In this document: positions 47,906 to 56,808 of the stretch, piece by piece
Numbering within the stretch: position 1 is the first letter of the stretch
Layout: the number at the start of each line of letters is the position of its first letter
Source of the DNA: CAZBUK01 sp964495085
GTDB lineage: Bacteria; Bacteroidota; Ignavibacteria; T3Sed10-11
Assembly: GCA_964495085.1 (NCBI GenBank)
Contig: CAZBUK010000002.1
Coordinates: 18,151 to 82,150 of the forward strand
DNA: 64,000 nt
Reading direction: 5' to 3'
Translations under genes and position numbers: made by a program
The notes under the pieces: model-generated
Seen by the model: only the letters and a program-made list of their open reading frames with translations
What the model was told of the DNA's origin: nothing
The model's database searches: none

Positions 47906-48814
47906 TTACCGCGTAACGAGCACCGGACACGGGGTGCGTTTGAGCACGCGGTCGGTGGTGCTTCCGATCAGATAGTCCGCGATCTCGTCATGACCTCGCG
48001 TCGACATGACGATAAGATCGCTGTTCTCTTCCGAAGCGGCTTTCACGATCTCTATATGCGAGCTTCCTTCCCGCACCGTCGTTTGCACGTCGATCCCGGA
48101 GAGGTCGAATCCCTTGACGTACGCCTCCAGACGGGCTTCGATTCGTCCGCGCATATCGGGATCGAGATCGAAAATCGACTCCGCCCCGCCTGCGTAGTAT
48201 GCGGGATGAAAGCGTATTTCCACGGCATGCAGCGCCAGGATCCCGGCGTCAAAACGGCGCGCAAGAACGATCGCCTGTTCCATCGCTTTTCCCGATCCGT
48301 CCGAGAAATCCGTCGGGACGAGTATTCGTTTCAGGTTCGTTTGCGCAACGGGGTGATGCTTCGGACGTCTGACCGCAAGAACGGAACAGGGCGCCCGCTG
48401 GATCACCTTCTCGGTGACGCTCCCGATGAGCAGGTGGGACAATCCCGACCGTCCGTGTGTTGCCATAACGATCAGATCGATCCCGTGTTCCCCCGCATAG
48501 GAAGTTATCACTTCGTGCGGAGAGACGCCGCGTTCGGTGATGGATGCAATTTTTATTTTTTGATGAGATTTTGCCGCGCTTTCCACCATTCCGCGGACTT
48601 CCGTATGCGCGGTATCCTCGATCGTTTTGTATACATCCTCGAACGAATCGAAAGTGTGCTGCGGATTGTTCGGGTCGTATTCGTATAACGAGACGGCATG
48701 GAGAATGGTTATCCCGGCGCCGTATTGCTGGGCGATTGCTAGAGCGTAGGGAAAAGCATCTCTGGAGACGTCGGAAAAATCGGTCGGCATCAGAATATGT
48801 CTGATCGTATTCAT
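47906..48814 (-). CDS. Universal stress protein with two UspA domains
   Basis: A 302-residue tandem UspA protein. Domain 1 (about 4-149) begins RHILMPTDFSD and ends IVMATHGRSGLSHLLIGSVTEKV plus QRAPCSVLAV. Domain 2 (about 160-302) begins KRILVPTDFSDGSG and ends IVMSTRGHDEIADYLIGSTTDRVLKRTPCPVLV. Both keep the Gly-rich ATP-binding loop, so nucleotide binding is likely. It sits 17 bases after lon and 32 bases before dnaX on the same strand, so it probably shares the lon transcript and may respond to the same stress signals. Confidence 0.93.
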   Translation of the reverse strand: MNTIRHILMPTDFSDVSRDAFPYALAIAQQYGAGITILHAVSLYEYDPNNPQHTFDSFEDVYKTIEDTAHTEVRGMVESAAKSHQKIKIASITERGVSPHEVITSYAGEHGIDLIVMATHGRSGLSHLLIGSVTEKVIQRAPCSVLAVRRPKHHPVAQTNLKRILVPTDFSDGSGKAMEQAIVLARRFDAGILALHAVEIRFHPAYYAGGAESIFDLDPDMRGRIEARLEAYVKGFDLSGIDVQTTVREGSSHIEIVKAASEENSDLIVMSTRGHDEIADYLIGSTTDRVLKRTPCPVLVTR

Positions 48815-48831
48815 AGCTTCGCCGTAGATTG

Positions 48832-51252
48832 TTATTTCCGTTTTCGCGCCGCGATTCGTTTTTTTCTCTTGGTCGTTCCGTTCGAGAAGACGTAATCGAG
48901 GGCATCGATAATGGTTACGATCGGTATGATCTGCATGCCGACCTTGATGCGCGGCGGAATTTCGGCAAGGTGCGGTTGATTCTCCTTCGGGATAAGCACG
49001 GTCTTGATCCCGCTCCGTTTAGCGGCGAGCAGTTTCTCGGTGAGCCCGCCGATCGCAAGCACCTTCCCGCGCAGCGTGATCTCGCCGGTCATCGCTACCT
49101 CCGACCTGGTTTTGCGGCCGGATATCGCGGAGATGAGCGCCATCGCCATGGTTATGCCGGCAGAAGGTCCGTCTTTCGGAATCGCCCCTTCGGGAAGATG
49201 GATATGAATTTCCTTCCCTTTATAGAATTCAGGATCGATCTGCAGGGTTTGTGCGTTCGTGCGGATGTAGCTCAACGCCGCCTGCGCAGATTCTTTCATC
49301 ACGTCTCCCAGCTTGCCGGTGAGGCTCAGCTTCTCCTGTCCGTTCATGACGGTGGCTTCGACGTTCAGCAGCTCGCCACCGACGCTCGTCCATGCGAGGC
49401 CGGTAGCGGTTCCGACGCGTTTACCATCGTCCTTCGGACGATTCATATACCGGGGAACGCCGAGATATTTCTCCACCAGACCCTCATCGATCGAGATCTT
49501 CGGGAAGGGACGTTTGCCGTTCTTCTGACGCTTCAATACCACCTCTTTCGCGCTCTTCCGTATCAGCGAAGCGATTTCCCGTTCAAGATTCCGTACGCCG
49601 GCTTCACGGGTATACTCCTCGATCACTTTGACGACGGTCCGGTTCGGGATCTTTATCTGGGATGGTTTCAAACCATGCTCACGGATCTGTTTCGGTACGA
49701 TATGTCTCCGGGCTATTTCGACCTTGTCGTGCTCGAGATAGCCGGGGAGTTCGATGATCTCCATCCTGTCCTGCAGCGGCAGGGGAATCGCATGGCGGAT
49801 GTTCGCGGTGGTGATGAACAGGACGTTCGACAGATCGTAATCGACCTCGACATAGTGATCGACAAAGGTGTTGTTCTGTTCCGGATCGAGCACCTCGAGC
49901 AGCGCCGAGGCCGGATCGCCGTGGAAATCCATGCTCATTTTATCGACTTCATCGAGCAGCATGACCGGATTCACCACTCCGGCACGCTTCATCGACTGTA
50001 TAATTTTTCCCGGCATCGAGCCGATATAGGTACGCCGGTGCCCCCTGATTTCCGCTTCGTCCCTAATACCCCCCAGCGAGAAACGCACGAAACTCCTTCC
50101 GAGCGCGCGTGCGATCGAGCGGCCGAGCGACGTTTTGCCGACGCCCGGAGGTCCGACGAAGCAGAGGATCTGCCCGCGGATCTGCTTGACGAGATTCAGA
50201 ACGGCGATGTGTTCGACGATCCGCTCCTTCGGTTTATCGAGCCCGTAATGATCCTCATCGAGGATCTCTTTCACATGCCCGATCTTCAGATTATCTTCCG
50301 TTCTTTTATACCAGGGAATGTTCGTCAGCCAATCGAGATAATTCCGGCTTACGGTATATTCCGGAGACATCGTGGGGATTTTTTTCAGCTTGTTTAATTC
50401 TTCTTCCGCTTTCTCCCGCGCCTGTTGCGGCATGCCGGCCTGATCAATCGATTCCTTCAACTTCAAGAGTTCCGGCGATGTCTCTTCCTCGCCCAATTCG
50501 TCCTGCAGGATTTTAATCTGTTCCTGGATATAGTATTTGCGCTGGGATTTCTGAATCGTGTCGTGTACTTTCGAATCGATCTCCTGTTCGAGCTGAAGAA
50601 TGTCTATTTCGCCGCTGAGGATGCGGGCGAGTTCGAGCAATTGATCCTTGAGCGAGGTAATTTTCAGCAGCCGCTGCTTCACCTCAACCGATTGGACGAG
50701 ATTCGCCGCCATATAATAGAGCTTCTGAGACGGATCCTTGATGTTCTCGAAGACCACGAGGACCTCCGAGGGTATGTTGCGGCTTGATTTCACGTAGTCG
50801 GTGAAAAGGCTCGAGAGGTGGCGGATGTGCGCGTTCAGATCCGCGGTTACCGTGTAATTCTCCTGGATGAGCGTCGCTTCAACTTCAAGGAATCCATGCT
50901 CCGACATGAACCTCTTTGCGTGCGCCTGAATCGTTCCGTCCACGAGAATCTTGATAAGTCCGTTCGGAAGTTTCAGGATTTGAACGATACGGGCGATCGT
51001 GCCTTCATGATACACGTCGTCGGGGCCGGGTTCCTCGATGGAGGGATCTTTTTGCGCCGTGATGAAAATATACTTCTCCTCGTCAAGCGCCCGGTACGCG
51101 GCTTTTAAAGATGACTCTCTGCCGACCAGAACCGGAAAGATCATGAAGGGGAATAAAACCACATCTCTGAGGGGCAAAACGGGCAGTTTTGTGGGGATCG
51201 CAGAAACAGATTGTATGAGATCGTTTTTTTCTTTGGTAATATCCGTATCCAT
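48832..51252 (-). CDS. lon: ATP-dependent protease LonA
   Basis: Soluble AAA+ protease removing damaged and regulatory proteins. 806 residues: N-terminal LON substrate domain ([19 protein letters not shown]), a central coiled coil, Walker [12 protein letters not shown], Walker [12 protein letters not shown], and the peptidase domain with the dyad S697 ([10 protein letters not shown]) and K740 ([12 protein letters not shown]). The C-terminus is very basic ([14 protein letters not shown]), beyond the usual end. The ATG has no Shine-Dalgarno but an AT-rich leader. Head of the lon-usp-dnaX run. Confidence 0.97.
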   Translation of the reverse strand: MDTDITKEKNDLIQSVSAIPTKLPVLPLRDVVLFPFMIFPVLVGRESSLKAAYRALDEEKYIFITAQKDPSIEEPGPDDVYHEGTIARIVQILKLPNGLIKILVDGTIQAHAKRFMSEHGFLEVEATLIQENYTVTADLNAHIRHLSSLFTDYVKSSRNIPSEVLVVFENIKDPSQKLYYMAANLVQSVEVKQRLLKITSLKDQLLELARILSGEIDILQLEQEIDSKVHDTIQKSQRKYYIQEQIKILQDELGEEETSPELLKLKESIDQAGMPQQAREKAEEELNKLKKIPTMSPEYTVSRNYLDWLTNIPWYKRTEDNLKIGHVKEILDEDHYGLDKPKERIVEHIAVLNLVKQIRGQILCFVGPPGVGKTSLGRSIARALGRSFVRFSLGGIRDEAEIRGHRRTYIGSMPGKIIQSMKRAGVVNPVMLLDEVDKMSMDFHGDPASALLEVLDPEQNNTFVDHYVEVDYDLSNVLFITTANIRHAIPLPLQDRMEIIELPGYLEHDKVEIARRHIVPKQIREHGLKPSQIKIPNRTVVKVIEEYTREAGVRNLEREIASLIRKSAKEVVLKRQKNGKRPFPKISIDEGLVEKYLGVPRYMNRPKDDGKRVGTATGLAWTSVGGELLNVEATVMNGQEKLSLTGKLGDVMKESAQAALSYIRTNAQTLQIDPEFYKGKEIHIHLPEGAIPKDGPSAGITMAMALISAISGRKTRSEVAMTGEITLRGKVLAIGGLTEKLLAAKRSGIKTVLIPKENQPHLAEIPPRIKVGMQIIPIVTIIDALDYVFSNGTTKRKKRIAARKRK

Positions 51253-51301
51253 GTAAAATAAAAGCCAGGGTATGCCGGTGATATGATTTGAGATTGAATG
51301 A

Positions 51302-51332
51302 CAAATATACTAAGAATAGGCTGGGATAGCAA
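51302..51332 (-). promoter_or_regulatory. Putative promoter of lon
   Basis: On the minus strand: TTG (51332-51330), 20 bases, TATATTTG (51309-51302), ending 49 bases before the lon ATG. Octamer, spacer and distance to the ATG are identical to those before hutH. No heat-shock CIRCE-type inverted repeat was recognised. Confidence 0.5.
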
Positions 51333-51455
51333 GCAGCAATGAACGCTCTTTCTGCCGGATCTACCCGTTCTGTACAGATGCCGCAGGCTGATTAAAGCCG
51401 GATTTACCTGAAGGCATTTGGAATCCGATTTTTTTTTCAATATCATTAAAAACTT

Positions 51456-52157
51456 ATGCGCTACGCGATCATCTCCGACATCCACGCTAATTTAGAAGCG
51501 CTCACGACCGCCCTGGTGTACATTGACTCATCGAACATTGATGAAGTAATATGTCTGGGAGACATCGTCGGGTACGGTGCCAGTCCGAATGAGTGTATCG
51601 ATATTATTCGCGAACGTTGTGAAAAAGTCATCCTCGGCAATCACGACATCGCCTGCGTCGATCTGATCCATACGGGAGACATGACGGCAAATGCCAGGAA
51701 GGCGGCTTTCTGGACTCATGACCGGCTCACTCCATCCTCGCGTGAATATCTCGAACACCTGCCGCTTCGCATCGATCATGAAACCTTTACGCTCGTCCAT
51801 GCCTTTCCCTACCGGCCGGGAAATTGGGATTACCTGATGAGCCGCTTTCAAGCGGAGATCGCATTCCACCACTTCGATACCCATCTCTGTTTTATCGGAC
51901 ATACGCATGTCCCCGCTATTTACGATTCCGAAGATTCGGAGAAGGGAGTATACAGCAACGGGAAGCATATCATCAACGTCGGGAGCATCGGGCAGCCGAG
52001 AGACGGAGATCCTCGACTGAGTTTCGGGTTATTGGATACGGCGAACTGGTCGTATGAAAATGTACGGCTTGCCTATCCGGTCGAGCTCGCCGCAGAGAAG
52101 ATCAGGCATGCCGGCCTTCCGGACCTGCTCGCCGACAGATTATTCACGGGTTTGTGA
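51456..52157 (+). CDS. Calcineurin-like metallophosphoesterase
   Basis: A 233-residue phosphoesterase of the YfcE/MJ0936-like group. Metal-binding motifs in order: ISDIHANLEAL (D-x-H), CLGDIVGYGASPNE (GD), ILGNHD (GNHD), LVHAFP and FIGHTHVP (GHTH), followed by NVGSIGQPRDGDPR, which is characteristic of this group. It needs two divalent metals, and typical substrates are phosphodiesters, but the natural one is unknown. Its stop overlaps the end of the convergent thiL gene by 18 bases. Confidence 0.9.
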   Translation: MRYAIISDIHANLEALTTALVYIDSSNIDEVICLGDIVGYGASPNECIDIIRERCEKVILGNHDIACVDLIHTGDMTANARKAAFWTHDRLTPSSREYLEHLPLRIDHETFTLVHAFPYRPGNWDYLMSRFQAEIAFHHFDTHLCFIGHTHVPAIYDSEDSEKGVYSNGKHIINVGSIGQPRDGDPRLSFGLLDTANWSYENVRLAYPVELAAEKIRHAGLPDLLADRLFTGL

Positions 52158-53222
52158 CGTTCCTGTAAAGTGGTCGTATCCACCGCCGCTTACAACTTTC
52201 ACGGGCTCTCCATCCTTTACCAATCTGATCAATCCTTCGTCGCCGGTAACCGTGCCGATCACCCGGACTTCGGGCGCCGCCGTGCCGAGTTCGTCGAGCG
52301 CGTCGGGTGCAACGGTAAAGAGCAACTCGTATTCCTCCCCTCCGAAGAGCACATAATCGAGCGGGTCGTCGGAGAACTTCTCGGCTGCCCTGCGTACTTC
52401 ATCGTGTACGGCGAGTGCGCCGATATCGATATCCGCTCCCGTTGCGCTCGCCTTGCAAATGTGCCGGAGATCGGAGGCGAGTCCGTCGCTTATATCGATC
52501 ATCGCATGCAGCCATGCATATCCTGCAATTTTTTCCGCTACATCGAAACGTGCCCGCGGCGAGAGATGCTTTGACACTGCCTTTGCATAGGGGGTGAAAT
52601 CCGGTTGGAATTCGTCTTCTGCCGAAGTCGACTGGAAACGTTCCTTTTCGGCGACAAGTATCTTTAAGCCCGCGTGCGAGAGTCCGAGATCGCCGGATAC
52701 ACAGATCTTATCGCCCGGCTTCGCAGCCGACCGGAGCTTCAGTCGGGGTGCAGCGATCTCGCCGGTTATCGTCGCCGAGACGATCATGTTTCCCAGCGTC
52801 GTATTGGTATCCCCGCCGACGACCGCGCACCGGTAGGTCTCGGCGGCTCTCGTTACACCTTCGTAAAAAGCATCGACCATCTCGACCGAGATTTTTGCGG
52901 GAAGCGCAATCGATATAAGGGCGTGGAGCGGTATCCCTCCCATCGCGGCGATGTCGCTCAGGTTCACGACCATAAGTTTCCACCCGAGATGCCGGAACGA
53001 GGTATAGGTCAGATCGAAATGAATTCCCTCAACCATCAGGTCCGAGGTAACCAATTGGAGCATATCCGCCTCGGGCTTGATCACGGCCGTGTCGTCGTCT
53101 ATTCCGCGGATAATTCTCCCCGCAATGCCGGGCGGAAGAGAAACGGATCCGCATCTCTGCTTGATACGCTCGATGAGACCGAACTCGCCGAGCGTTGAAA
53201 TGGGGGTATTCTGATTTGTCAT
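52140..53222 (-). CDS. thiL: Thiamine-monophosphate kinase
   Basis: Makes thiamine diphosphate from thiamine monophosphate and ATP. 360 residues with the PurM-like fold: an N-terminal FGLIERI, the ATP/Mg loop GIDDDTAVI (the usual Gly before DD is Asp here), TSDLMVEGIHFDL, NLSDIAAMGG, VVGGDTN, MIDISDGLASDLRHI and FGGEEYELLF. All other expected acidic residues are in place. Stand-alone gene with no other thiamine gene in the window. About 164 bases separate it from the tlpA-like gene upstream, with a small GCCGGT/ACCGGC hairpin near 53330. Confidence 0.93.
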   Translation of the reverse strand: MTNQNTPISTLGEFGLIERIKQRCGSVSLPPGIAGRIIRGIDDDTAVIKPEADMLQLVTSDLMVEGIHFDLTYTSFRHLGWKLMVVNLSDIAAMGGIPLHALISIALPAKISVEMVDAFYEGVTRAAETYRCAVVGGDTNTTLGNMIVSATITGEIAAPRLKLRSAAKPGDKICVSGDLGLSHAGLKILVAEKERFQSTSAEDEFQPDFTPYAKAVSKHLSPRARFDVAEKIAGYAWLHAMIDISDGLASDLRHICKASATGADIDIGALAVHDEVRRAAEKFSDDPLDYVLFGGEEYELLFTVAPDALDELGTAAPEVRVIGTVTGDEGLIRLVKDGEPVKVVSGGGYDHFTGTSQTRE

Positions 53223-53386
53223 CGGGGATAGATTCGTTGTGAATAGAAAAAGGAGGGATATCGTTCATCGGGCGTATCGAAATCGAATTCCCGCGAAGAG
53301 AAATCGATTCTCCGCACATCGAAGGATTCGCCGGTTGACCGGCATGATTTCATCCGGTTCCGTATGCGGTGAGGAGGAGCGAAGGG

Positions 53387-53947
53387 TCAGAGCAGCGCCC
53401 GGATCTTTTCAGTGAACTCGGCTTTCGATCGAACTCCCACGATCACCTCGGCAACTTTTCCTTCCTTATTGAGAAGAATCGTCGTCGGAACGGCTCTGAT
53501 AGATCCGAATTTATTTACCAGACGACCGTCGTCTAGAATGTTGAGGTAATCGATCTTCTGCTGATCGATAAATCTGTTCACCTTCGCGACACTGTCGTTT
53601 CCGGTATCTACCGAAACGCCGATCATGAAAAATTGTTGTCCGTCGATCTCGTCGTTGATCTCGATTAATTCGGGAATCTCTTTCCGGCAAGGCACGCACC
53701 AGGTAGCCCAAAAATTAATCAGGACCACCTTTCCTTTGTGGTCCCGGAGCGAGGCTATGTTCCCCGAAGCATCCTTCCAGCTGAACTGTGCATACGGATC
53801 CGCGGTCGCTGCTGCATCCACGACGATCGCAACGTTTCCCTCCGGTTGGATCTGGGATTTATTGTCGGTTCTGAGATCGTGTATGGACAGTGCGAAAATC
53901 CCCAGAGCAATAACGAATATGATACTATAACGGAACCGGTGTCTCAT
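53387..53947 (-). CDS. TlpA/ResA-like membrane-anchored thioredoxin
   Basis: A 186-residue periplasm-facing thiol-disulfide protein: an N-terminal membrane anchor (about 7-24, YSIIFVIALGIFALSIHDL), then a TlpA-type thioredoxin fold with the active site WCVPC (C84 and C87), VVLINFWAT before it, and the cis-Pro loop VPTTILLN. It probably reduces disulfides, for example in cytochrome c maturation. AGGAAGG precedes the ATG. The start of its transcript lies in the end of the anti-sigma gene; 23 bases separate the two. Its place as third gene of a sigma/anti-sigma operon suggests an envelope redox or stress function. Confidence 0.9.
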   Translation of the reverse strand: MRHRFRYSIIFVIALGIFALSIHDLRTDNKSQIQPEGNVAIVVDAAATADPYAQFSWKDASGNIASLRDHKGKVVLINFWATWCVPCRKEIPELIEINDEIDGQQFFMIGVSVDTGNDSVAKVNRFIDQQKIDYLNILDDGRLVNKFGSIRAVPTTILLNKEGKVAEVIVGVRSKAEFTEKIRALL

Positions 53948-53970
53948 TGTCGACCTTCCTGAAAGCGCTT

Positions 53971-54801
53971 TTAATACTGACTCGATTGCTGTGTGAAGAG
54001 AGCGGTAAGTTTCCCCGAATCCATCGCTGAAACGGCTGCGCAAATTGTATTGTCGCCGTACAGCCAGAGAACCACGCTGTAGTTCTCGTTTGTGTCGTCC
54101 GTGAACCAGCCGGTCTGGGACAGCGATGCGAGCGCCGCTTTCGAAAGCCTGATGCGCTTTCCGTCCTTGACCTCATTCCAGTTTACCTGGTGCACGTACA
54201 CGATGCCCTCCGGAATTTTATATACCAGGTGCGCCTGGGGTATTCCTTCATACCTGGACATCACGGCGCCGACCCAGTCGCAATCTTTAACCGGTTTCAA
54301 AGCAACCGCGAAATCGACCTGGCCGGTGAAGAACTCATACAGCTCGTTGACGTTATTCGAAACTTTGGTGGGCTGGATGGTTCCTGCAAGGACGAGACCG
54401 TAGTTCTCGACGGATTGCGTCATCAGGTCGCCGGATTCGCCGAGCCGGGGTTGAGTCCGGTCGAGATAGATGAATACCGTGAGAGCAATGGTAAGAAACG
54501 CCGCCACCGCAGCTCGTGTGAGCGGGGATCTCCAAAGCTGAACGACCACACCGACGGTCCGCTGCCGAACCTGCGACTCTTCTTCGATGACCTGCCGGAT
54601 CCGTAACGCAACATCGGCGGGTGTTTTTTGCCTGCGTAACTTGTGTCTGATGAAATTCTTCGTAATGACATCAAGTTCGTAGTCACTTCTGCAGCCGGGA
54701 CACATCTGAATGTGATCGTCAAAATACTCTTTCCGATCTCCGCTCAACCTACCGTCTACGGCGTCGACCAGAAGGTCTTGTGTTTTTTGACAATCATTCA
54801 T
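53971..54801 (-). CDS. Anti-sigma factor with zinc-binding ZAS-type domain
   Basis: A 276-residue membrane protein. The N-terminal anti-sigma domain carries H30-x3-C34-x2-C37 (DDHIQMCPGC), the ZAS zinc site. One membrane helix lies at about 96-114. A 160-residue C-terminal periplasmic domain with no recognised family (GQVDFAVALKPVKDCDW, then YKIPEGIVYVHQVNWNEVKDG) could sense the signal. It sits 17 bases downstream of the sigma factor, its presumed partner. The zinc site and the following thioredoxin suggest redox control, but that is inference. Confidence 0.87.
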   Translation of the reverse strand: MNDCQKTQDLLVDAVDGRLSGDRKEYFDDHIQMCPGCRSDYELDVITKNFIRHKLRRQKTPADVALRIRQVIEEESQVRQRTVGVVVQLWRSPLTRAAVAAFLTIALTVFIYLDRTQPRLGESGDLMTQSVENYGLVLAGTIQPTKVSNNVNELYEFFTGQVDFAVALKPVKDCDWVGAVMSRYEGIPQAHLVYKIPEGIVYVHQVNWNEVKDGKRIRLSKAALASLSQTGWFTDDTNENYSVVLWLYGDNTICAAVSAMDSGKLTALFTQQSSQY

Positions 54802-54818
54802 AGACCGTTAGAAACTAT

Positions 54819-55409
54819 CTAATCGTTAACCTCATATCCTCGTTCATGGGCATAGTGAAATAGTTTATCACGTAGCAGTTTCCTGCCGCGGTGCAACCGC
54901 GATCGAATCGTCCCGATCGGACAATCGACGAACTCAGCGGCCTCCTCATACGTAAATCCTTCAATATCGCATAAAATCACAACAGTTCGAAATTCCTCGG
55001 GAAGCTCGGTGAGCGCCGTCGCGATATTATCGTCCAGTAACTGCCCGAACAGGCGCTCCGAAAGGTCGTTTGCATCGCTCGTCTGCTCCCGGATAGTATT
55101 GTAAAAATCCTTTATCTCATCGTAATCCAGGTGGTCCGGGGTCTTGACCGCTTTCCGGTACCTGTTGATATAAGAATTTCGCATTATTCGGAACAACCAT
55201 GCCCTGCAATTGGTTCCTCTCTCAAACTTACTCCAGAATCTGTACGCTTTCAGATAGGTTTCCTGCAACAGGTCGTGGGCATCTTCCGGATTGCTCGTCA
55301 GCCGGAGGGCATAGTTGTACAGGATATCCATGTGGGGAATGGCTTCGGACTGAAACTCCTGATGCTTTTGCCGGGTTTTCGGGTCTTGTATGGTCACTGC
55401 AAAGAGCAT
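54819..55409 (-). CDS. ECF-type RNA polymerase sigma factor
   Basis: A 196-residue sigma-70 family factor with region 2 (DILYNYALRLTSNPEDAHDLLQ, then ETYLKAYRFW and GTNCRAWLFRIMRN) and region 4 (LPEEFRTVVILCDIEGFTYEE, then AAEFVDCPIGTIRSRLHRGR). No region 1.1 or 3, as in ECF factors. I use the ATG at 55409; a TTG 33 bases upstream (55442) adds 11 residues. It leads sigma, anti-sigma, thioredoxin. A Cys in region 4 (FVDCPIG) is frequent in this group. It likely drives its own operon; a TAnnTTTG element lies 84 bases upstream of the ATG. Confidence 0.92.
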   Translation of the reverse strand: MLFAVTIQDPKTRQKHQEFQSEAIPHMDILYNYALRLTSNPEDAHDLLQETYLKAYRFWSKFERGTNCRAWLFRIMRNSYINRYRKAVKTPDHLDYDEIKDFYNTIREQTSDANDLSERLFGQLLDDNIATALTELPEEFRTVVILCDIEGFTYEEAAEFVDCPIGTIRSRLHRGRKLLRDKLFHYAHERGYEVND

Positions 55410-55492
55410 GCTGATCCGCTCGGTCGATGGGTCATACTGCAAACCGGAACATGAAAAATTCTGTTTGCGACGAATATACCGAGGTCAGTATA

Positions 55493-55500
55493 CAAAAATA
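55493..55500 (-). promoter_or_regulatory. Putative -7 element before the sigma operon
   Basis: Minus-strand TATTTTTG, matching TAnnTTTG, in the 110-base gap between the peptidase gene and the sigma gene. No clear TTG 20 bases upstream, and no typical ECF AAC/CGT pair was seen. Confidence 0.3.
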
Positions 55501-55519
55501 TATATTGTCGAGCAAGCAT

Positions 55520-56797
55520 TTAATCATGCGGTACGTCACGGAAACGGCTTTTCAGGAACAGATCGAAATCACCGGATGCGATACCGCTCTGAATGGTCAC
55601 CGTCCCTTTATCGCCTGAGCCGATGCTGATCTCGCAGTTTACCGCTTCATCCACGGGCGGCAGCCAGGCACGGCCTGCGGCGCTCTGCCACTCATCCGCA
55701 CCGAAAAATCTGAACCGCGCATCCGACGCATCGAGCAGATACGAGGAGGTGAATGTAGAACAATCTCCGAGTTCGGCGAGGCCTATCTCATACGCTAAGC
55801 CGTTCTTCGCATGTTCCGCCGCGGGCCGGAGATAGAACCCCACGTCCTGCGTTCCCGAAGGAACACCGTTGATGAAAATCTGTGCGTTCCTGAAAATATA
55901 TTCGCAGAAATATCTTCGGTTGAAGGGAAGACGATCGTAGAGATCGGAAACAGGCAGCGTCTCGTCGGCTATCCCGACGAACGAGGCGAGCAGAGAGAGA
56001 GCGATCGCCTTACGGATCTGCTCTTTGGTCCGGTCGAACGGCGTGTAGCCCGCTTCGATCAGCACCGTGCGGGTGTTCCAGCGCTGCATCGAATCGCCGA
56101 AGGCGCGGTGTTCATAGGTATCGTCGTATTTTGCAGCGCAACCCGGGATCATCTGTTGAACGCAGCCGCCGAGGAATGCCGCAAGCCGCAATGCATCGCC
56201 GCGCACTTCGTTTACCTCCTTCTCCTCGTCGAATGCCGGCGCCAACAAAGAGATGGCTGCCGGTTCCCCGGTCACCCCAGCCGAGTATCGCATTTCCTGG
56301 TCATGGAGATTGAAACCCCATGCCGCACCGTAGGCGTCGCGTATCGATTTCAGCAGCCGGGCTTCGGGCGTCCGCAGTGCGACGGCGTCTCTGTTCATAT
56401 CTATCCCCATCGCCGTCCGGCGTTTGAACCGTTCCGCACCGTCGGGGTTCAGCATCGGCACGAACAGCAGGGTAAGTTCCGATAAAATCCCGGATACGTC
56501 GGGATGCCTGCTGAGCTTATCGAGCAGCACAAACAGATCGAGCAGTGCGCGGGTTGCCGTCGGCTCGTCGCCATGCATCTGCGACCAGAGCAGTATCGTT
56601 TTATCACCGCTTCCGGCCCGAAGCAGTCGTATCGGCCGGCCTTCGTAAGAGAATCCTGCTACTTCCTGCTTGTAAAGAGCCGGCGGAAGCTTATCGAGAT
56701 GCCGGTACAGCTCATCCTGCTTCAACCAATACGGCAAGGAAACAGGCGGTAGATCGTCGTACATACGCACGAACTCTTCTTGAATAGGGGATGCCAT
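55520..56797 (-). CDS. M14-family zinc carboxypeptidase
   Basis: A 425-residue metallopeptidase. Zinc ligands H75 and E78 are in WSQMHGDEPTATRALL, the substrate-binding Asn-Arg in MLNPDGAERFKRRTAMG and DMNRDAV, the third zinc His in GFNLHDQEMRY, and the catalytic Glu in TVLIEAGYTP. The N-terminal YEGRPIRLLRAGSG is typical of the group. No signal peptide, so it may be cytoplasmic; a C-terminal beta-rich domain of 140 residues is unassigned. AAAGGA lies before the ATG at 56797; another ATG at 56812 overlaps the mfd stop by ATGA. It follows mfd on the same strand. Confidence 0.88.
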   Translation of the reverse strand: MASPIQEEFVRMYDDLPPVSLPYWLKQDELYRHLDKLPPALYKQEVAGFSYEGRPIRLLRAGSGDKTILLWSQMHGDEPTATRALLDLFVLLDKLSRHPDVSGILSELTLLFVPMLNPDGAERFKRRTAMGIDMNRDAVALRTPEARLLKSIRDAYGAAWGFNLHDQEMRYSAGVTGEPAAISLLAPAFDEEKEVNEVRGDALRLAAFLGGCVQQMIPGCAAKYDDTYEHRAFGDSMQRWNTRTVLIEAGYTPFDRTKEQIRKAIALSLLASFVGIADETLPVSDLYDRLPFNRRYFCEYIFRNAQIFINGVPSGTQDVGFYLRPAAEHAKNGLAYEIGLAELGDCSTFTSSYLLDASDARFRFFGADEWQSAAGRAWLPPVDEAVNCEISIGSGDKGTVTIQSGIASGDFDLFLKSRFRDVPHD

Positions 56798-56808
56798 ATG
56801 GATTCCTT

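Noticed and set aside
48829..50397. Plus-strand open frame of 522 codons
   Set aside because: Antisense to lon, and its translation has no domain-like pattern.
52140..53222. ThiL as a pseudogene because of Asp in the GxDD loop
   Set aside because: All other catalytic residues and the full length are intact, and one Gly-to-Asp change is not decisive.
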